NCBI GenBank assembly: GCA_036558905.1
Contig: DATBER010000071.1
Coordinates: 1-34,749, forward strand
Origin: DASXRA01 sp036558905
GTDB taxonomy: Bacteria; Actinomycetota; Actinomycetes; Mycobacteriales; Jatrophihabitantaceae
Direction: 5' to 3'
Length of the DNA: 34,749 nucleotides
This document shows positions 30,294-34,749 of the stretch, in pieces. The notes beneath the pieces were generated by a model. It did no database searches. It had not been told where the DNA came from and was given only the letters and a program-made list of their open reading frames with translations. The translations under genes and the position numbers were made by a program. The number at the start of each line of letters is the position of its first letter. Within the stretch, counting starts at the first letter, position 1.

Positions 30294-32159
30294 GTGCACG
30301 AGACGCTCGAGATCCTGGGCCTGGTCATCACCGTGGCAGTCGTCGCCGGGGCGTCGCGCCGCTACGGGTGGCCGGCCCCGGTGCTGCTCGTGGCCGCCGG
30401 CGTCGTCATCTCGTACATCCCGGGCGTGCCGCGCGTCGAGGTCGACCCGGACGTCATCCTCGTCGGGTTGCTGCCCCCGCTGCTCTACGCGTCGGCCATC
30501 CGCACCTCGCTGGTCGACTTCCGGGCCAACCGGCAGGCGATCGCCCTGCTGTCGGTGGGCCTGGTCGCGTTCACGACGGTCGTCGTGGGCGCGGCTGTCT
30601 GGTGGGCGGTGCCCGCCGTGTCGCTCGCCGCGGCGTTCGGACTGGGGGCGGTCGTGGCGCCCACCGACGCGGTGGCGGCCACCGCCATCGCCCGCCGGGT
30701 CGGCATGCCGCGGCGCATCGTGTCGATCCTCGAGGGTGAGAGCCTGGTCAACGACGCCACCGCGCTGGTCGCCCTGAACACCGCCATCGCGGCCATCACC
30801 GGCAAGGCCATCGGCGGCACCGTCGCCCTCAACTTCATCATCGCCGCGGGCGGCGGCATCGCGATCGGGCTGGCCGCGGCGTTCGTCCTCGCGTTGATCC
30901 GCAAGCACATCCAGGACCCGGTGCTGGACACCACGCTCTCGTTCGTCGCGCCCTACGTCGCGTTCCTGCCCGCCCAGGTCAGCCACAGTTCGGGACCGCT
31001 CGCCGTCGTCGTCACCGGTTTGATGCTCGGGCACAAGTCGCCCAAACTGCAGACGGCCGCCTCGCGCATCGCCGAGCAGACCAACTGGCGCACCGTGCAG
31101 TTCCTGCTCGAGAACGTCGTCTTCATGCTGATCGGTCTGCAGCTACGGGGCATCCTCGACGGCGTCCAGCACCGTCCGGCGTCGGAGGTGGTGGTGTGCT
31201 GCGTCGTGGCCCTGGCCGTCACGATCCTGGCGCGCATCGTCTGGGTGTTCGGGGCCGCGGTGAGCTACCGGTACGGCACGGCCCGCATGCGCGCGATCGC
31301 CTGGAGCTGGTCGACCAGTGCGGTGGTCTCCTGGGCGGGTATGCGAGGCGTGGTCACGCTGGCCGCAGTGTTCCTGTTGCCCGAGGAGACGCCTGCTCGC
31401 GACCTTCTGCGGCTGGCGGCGTTCGCCGTGGTAGCCGGGTCGCTGCTGTTGCAGGGCATGTCCCTGCCGTGGCTGATCCGCCGCCTGCACCTGCCCGCCC
31501 CGAGCCCCGCCGAGGATGCGCTGCAGTACGCCGGGCTGATCACCGACGCCGCCCGCGCCGGCGCCGCCCGCCTGGAAGAGATCCGCTCCCCCGACGATCC
31601 GCCGGAGGTGATCGAGCAGTTGCACGCCCGCACCAGCAAGCGCAGCAACACCGCCTGGGAGCGGCTGGGCCGACCGGTGGACGAGATCGAGCCGCCCTCG
31701 GCCGCCTACCGCCGCCTGCGGATGCAGATGCTGCAGGCCGAGCGGGGGCGCATTCTCGAGGCTCGCGACTCGGGGCTGATCGACGACGAGGTGCTGCGCG
31801 CCGCCCTGGCGGCCGTCGACCTCGAAGAATCGATGCTCGACCGGGTCGAGGACGCCGACGCGCGCCTGGACAGCGATCTGGTCGCCCCGCCGCAGCAGGA
31901 GGGCGAGTGCGAGCACCTGCAGACCGCGCCCCGGGTGGCCGTGGCGCGCACTCCGGAAGGCTGCGAGGAATGCCTGCGCGACGGGATGACCTGGGTGCAC
32001 CTGCGGCTGTGCCTGTCCTGCGGGCACGTCGGCTGCTGCGACTCGTCCATCGGCAACCACGCGGCCAAGCACTACGCCGACGTGGCCCATCCAGTCATGC
32101 GCAGTATCGAGCCGGGTGAGGCGTGGCGCTGGTGCTACGTGGACGAGCGCCTGGGCTGA
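30294..32159 (+). CDS. Na+/H+ antiporter (CPA1) with C-terminal UBP-type zinc finger
   Basis: 621 residues from GTG 30294 (623 from GTG 30288). About 12 hydrophobic segments cover roughly 5-410 with CPA1 hallmarks: GLLPPLLYASAIR, GAVVAPTDAVAATAIARR, LEGESLVNDATALVAL (ion-binding N-D region) and WAGMRGVVTLAAVFLLP. A charged, coiled-coil-prone cytoplasmic stretch (about 410-530) follows, then near residues 539-615 a ubiquitin-protease-type zinc finger: C-E-H, C-E-E-C, C-L-S-C-G-H, C-C-D, H-A-x-x-H and H-P-V. CAGAAT (30282-30287) lies six bases before GTG 30294. It exchanges protons for Na+, K+ or similar ions in pH homeostasis; the finger's partner is unknown. Its end overlaps the next convergent gene by 25 bases. 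Confidence 0.88.
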   Translation: MHETLEILGLVITVAVVAGASRRYGWPAPVLLVAAGVVISYIPGVPRVEVDPDVILVGLLPPLLYASAIRTSLVDFRANRQAIALLSVGLVAFTTVVVGAAVWWAVPAVSLAAAFGLGAVVAPTDAVAATAIARRVGMPRRIVSILEGESLVNDATALVALNTAIAAITGKAIGGTVALNFIIAAGGGIAIGLAAAFVLALIRKHIQDPVLDTTLSFVAPYVAFLPAQVSHSSGPLAVVVTGLMLGHKSPKLQTAASRIAEQTNWRTVQFLLENVVFMLIGLQLRGILDGVQHRPASEVVVCCVVALAVTILARIVWVFGAAVSYRYGTARMRAIAWSWSTSAVVSWAGMRGVVTLAAVFLLPEETPARDLLRLAAFAVVAGSLLLQGMSLPWLIRRLHLPAPSPAEDALQYAGLITDAARAGAARLEEIRSPDDPPEVIEQLHARTSKRSNTAWERLGRPVDEIEPPSAAYRRLRMQMLQAERGRILEARDSGLIDDEVLRAALAAVDLEESMLDRVEDADARLDSDLVAPPQQEGECEHLQTAPRVAVARTPEGCEECLRDGMTWVHLRLCLSCGHVGCCDSSIGNHAAKHYADVAHPVMRSIEPGEAWRWCYVDERLG

Positions 32160-32743
32160 GCCGGCCGGGCCACGGCGGCCAGCAGCGCGGTGTACGAGGC
32201 GATCAGCTCGCGGCGCTCGTCGGCCAGCCGCGGATCGGCGCGGTCGCAGCCGGCCTCGACCCATTCGTCGGACAGCCGCATCGCCACGACGCGGTGGTGG
32301 GCCGCCTCGGCGACGTCCGCCGGCTCGACGTCGTAGACGTGGGCGTACAGCTCGCCCAGAGTCCGAGCCAGGTCAGCCTCGCTCAGCCCGTCCTCGCGCT
32401 GATGCATGCGGTGCACCCGCCACCACTCCACCTCGCGGCGCGCCGCCTCGGCCGGGTTGAGCTCCAGCCCGCCGTCGGCGACGACCAGTGCGTAAAAGCG
32501 GCGCATGTAGCCGCGGGCCGCATCCGGGTCGTTGTTCGGATAGGGCGCCCAGGCCTGATTGGCCCGCAACACGTACCAGGCGCCGAGCAAGGTCCGTGGC
32601 CAGGCCATCTCGAACCCGGTGCGCACCAGGCCGACCGAGCTGATGAGCAGCCGGCCCCACTCGTGGCGGTAGTACGCCGCCCAGGCGGCACACTCGCGCT
32701 GTCCGAGCAGCACCGGATCGAACGACCTCGGACCCCGTTGCAT
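32135..32743 (-). CDS. Conserved hypothetical protein
   Basis: 202-residue soluble protein, not recognised. It begins MQRGPRSFDPVLLGQRECAAWAAYYRHEW and is rich in aromatic residues (SVGLVRTGFEMAWPRTLLGAWYVLRANQAWAPYPNNDPDAARGYMRRFYAL), then has a charged helix AARREVEWWRVHRMHQ and an acidic C-terminal third. ATG 32741-32743 follows a GGGGGG Shine-Dalgarno; the longer frame overlaps the divergent DUF5995 gene. No catalytic motif or membrane segment is visible. The dense Trp/Tyr/Arg content suggests a helical protein. Its 3' end overlaps the antiporter gene by 25 bases. Confidence 0.75.
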   Translation of the reverse strand: MQRGPRSFDPVLLGQRECAAWAAYYRHEWGRLLISSVGLVRTGFEMAWPRTLLGAWYVLRANQAWAPYPNNDPDAARGYMRRFYALVVADGGLELNPAEAARREVEWWRVHRMHQREDGLSEADLARTLGELYAHVYDVEPADVAEAAHHRVVAMRLSDEWVEAGCDRADPRLADERRELIASYTALLAAVARPAQPRRSST

Positions 32744-32798
32744 GGTTCCCCCCGCGGGTCGGTTCCGATGAGAATGCAGGCGGCGAGGGGAGCGCGCA

Positions 32799-33515
32799 AT
32801 GGCTGACGCTGTCGACCGGGTGGCGCAGGCGATGACCGACCGGCGGGCCGGGCTGCCCGCTGAGCACTTGCGCTTCTTCCTGGACACCTACCAGCGGACG
32901 ACCCGGGCGGTGGGCGCAGCTGTCGACGCGGGGCGGTTCGAGGACCCGGACTGGGTGCAACGCTGGGACGTCGCGTTCGCCGAGCTGTACCTGGCCGCGC
33001 TGGACGCCCCGGTTGCCCCGCGCCCGTGGCGGCTGGCGTTCTCGGCGCCGCCCGAACTGCCGCCTTTGCGGCACGTGCTCCTCGGCGTCAACGCCCACGT
33101 CAACTACGACCTTCCGCAGGCGTTGCTGGCGGTGATCAGCGACCCGCAGTTCGGCGACGCCATGCTCATGGCGGCCCGGCAGCGCGACCACGAGCGCATC
33201 GACGGCGTGCTGTCGTCGCGGGTCGGCGCGGAGGACGCCGAGTTGTCGGCGTTCGGCAAGACGCTTCTCGACCGGGTCCTGACCCCGCTGAACCGCCTCA
33301 GCTCCAAGCGATTCCTGCGCGAGTCCCGGCAGAAGGTCTGGCACAACACCCTGGAGTTGCAGCAGGCCCGGGTGGCCGGCGAGACGGCCTACCGGACCCG
33401 GCTGGCTGAGCTGGAGCTGCTCAGCGCGGCGCGCATCGCCGACTTGCTGGCGCCCGGGCCGGTGCTCCTGCGGCTGGCCGTCGCCGGCTTCGGCGTCGTC
33501 CTACCCCCGCCCTGA
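32799..33515 (+). CDS. DUF5995 family protein
   Basis: 238-residue protein matching DUF5995 by layout and the block LLGVNAHVNYDLPQALLAVI (H-V-N-Y-D-L-P near residue 100). Before it is AFAELYLAALD and after it a long helical part with LNRLSSKRFLRESRQKVWHNTLELQQARVAG. Function is unknown; the H-x-N-x-D stretch looks like a metal or substrate site. The C-terminus is hydrophobic (LLRLAVAGFGVVLPPP). ATG 32799 has GGGGAGCG upstream. It is divergent from the hypothetical gene with a 55-base shared region. Confidence 0.75.
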   Translation: MADAVDRVAQAMTDRRAGLPAEHLRFFLDTYQRTTRAVGAAVDAGRFEDPDWVQRWDVAFAELYLAALDAPVAPRPWRLAFSAPPELPPLRHVLLGVNAHVNYDLPQALLAVISDPQFGDAMLMAARQRDHERIDGVLSSRVGAEDAELSAFGKTLLDRVLTPLNRLSSKRFLRESRQKVWHNTLELQQARVAGETAYRTRLAELELLSAARIADLLAPGPVLLRLAVAGFGVVLPPP

Positions 33516-33565
33516 CCGAGCCCGGCCCCGACACCGACCGGCACCGGCACCGGCACGCCCGGGGA

Positions 33566-33607
33566 CGACGACAAGGGGCGGACCCGTACGGGCCCGCCCC
33601 TGTCGTT
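33566..33607. terminator. Strong hairpin after groEL
   Basis: AGGGGCGG (33574-33581) pairs with CCGCCCCT (33594-33601), with an inner CCCG-TA-CGGG stem and outer ACGACA/TGTCGT pairing (one extra A). It lies between the convergent ends of the DUF5995 and groEL genes and can serve both. (CGGCAC)3-type short repeats lie at 33539-33556. Confidence 0.8.
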
Positions 33608-33616
33608 TGCCTGGAC

Positions 33617-34749
<1,133 letters not shown>

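Noticed and set aside
33539..33556. Short (CGGCAC)n repeat as a CRISPR or microsatellite signal
   Set aside because: Three copies of a six-base unit in very GC-rich DNA next to a terminator; no spacers and no larger period.

Overview
The window is high-GC bacterial chromosome, dense with genes and without rRNA, tRNA, CRISPR, integrase or complete insertion sequence that I can see. The gene content points to an actinobacterium. It has DUF2530 and DUF3027 genes, an archaeal/eukaryote-type XPB helicase with its helicase-associated partner, a two-part CspB-like cold shock protein, an AAA-free futalosine menaquinone pair (mqnB-mqnD), a DUF1906 export protein and a GroEL with a Gly/Met-rich tail. 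Use of futalosine genes argues against mycobacteria and their close relatives. The genus cannot be named from the sequence.

Layout, left to right. 1-3878: a MarR repressor with an MFS exporter it probably controls, and a fused aminodeoxychorismate synthase/lyase (pabBC), all on the minus strand. 3880-11402: DUF2530, DUF3027, a large MFS protein, mqnB-mqnD, a second MFS protein, a secreted TAP-type alpha/beta hydrolase and the cold shock gene. 11763-14350: a 70-residue small protein, then a 792-residue helicase-associated/WYL protein that seems to start at CTG in a CTGA overlap. 14315-15792: a DMT exporter and a divergent Lrp/AsnC regulator. 15890-16912: a standalone 5'-3' exonuclease. 16909-21325: a sugar-catabolism cluster, with a DeoR repressor facing a SIS isomerase, ROK kinase, PfkB kinase and class II aldolase; the order fits an amino-sugar/tagatose route. 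21335-25015: FAD oxidase, DUF2461, XPB helicase. 25041-28212: a small Cys-rich ORF, a methyltransferase, a DUF1906 export protein and a BNR-repeat export protein. 28319-30186: a DeoR-galT operon. 30294-33515: a Na+/H+ antiporter fused to a UBP-type zinc finger, a conserved hypothetical and a DUF5995 protein. 33617 to the right edge: the 3' part of groEL.

The least ordinary signals are non-genic. Small nested palindromes of about 50-60 bp occur four times. Two are near-identical copies 14 kb apart, one lies in frame inside pabBC, and one supplies both the stop codon of the methyltransferase and the likely start codon of the DUF1906 gene. A 174-bp element with 13-bp perfect terminal inverted repeats fills the MFS/mqnB gap and ends one base before the mqnB start. 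A 51-bp tandem duplication adds hydrophilic repeats to the DMT exporter. Several genes have a TAnnnT/CAnnnT hexamer 6-8 bases before the start codon and no Shine-Dalgarno, which suggests leaderless transcripts. All functional calls are from reading motifs; no database search was run.
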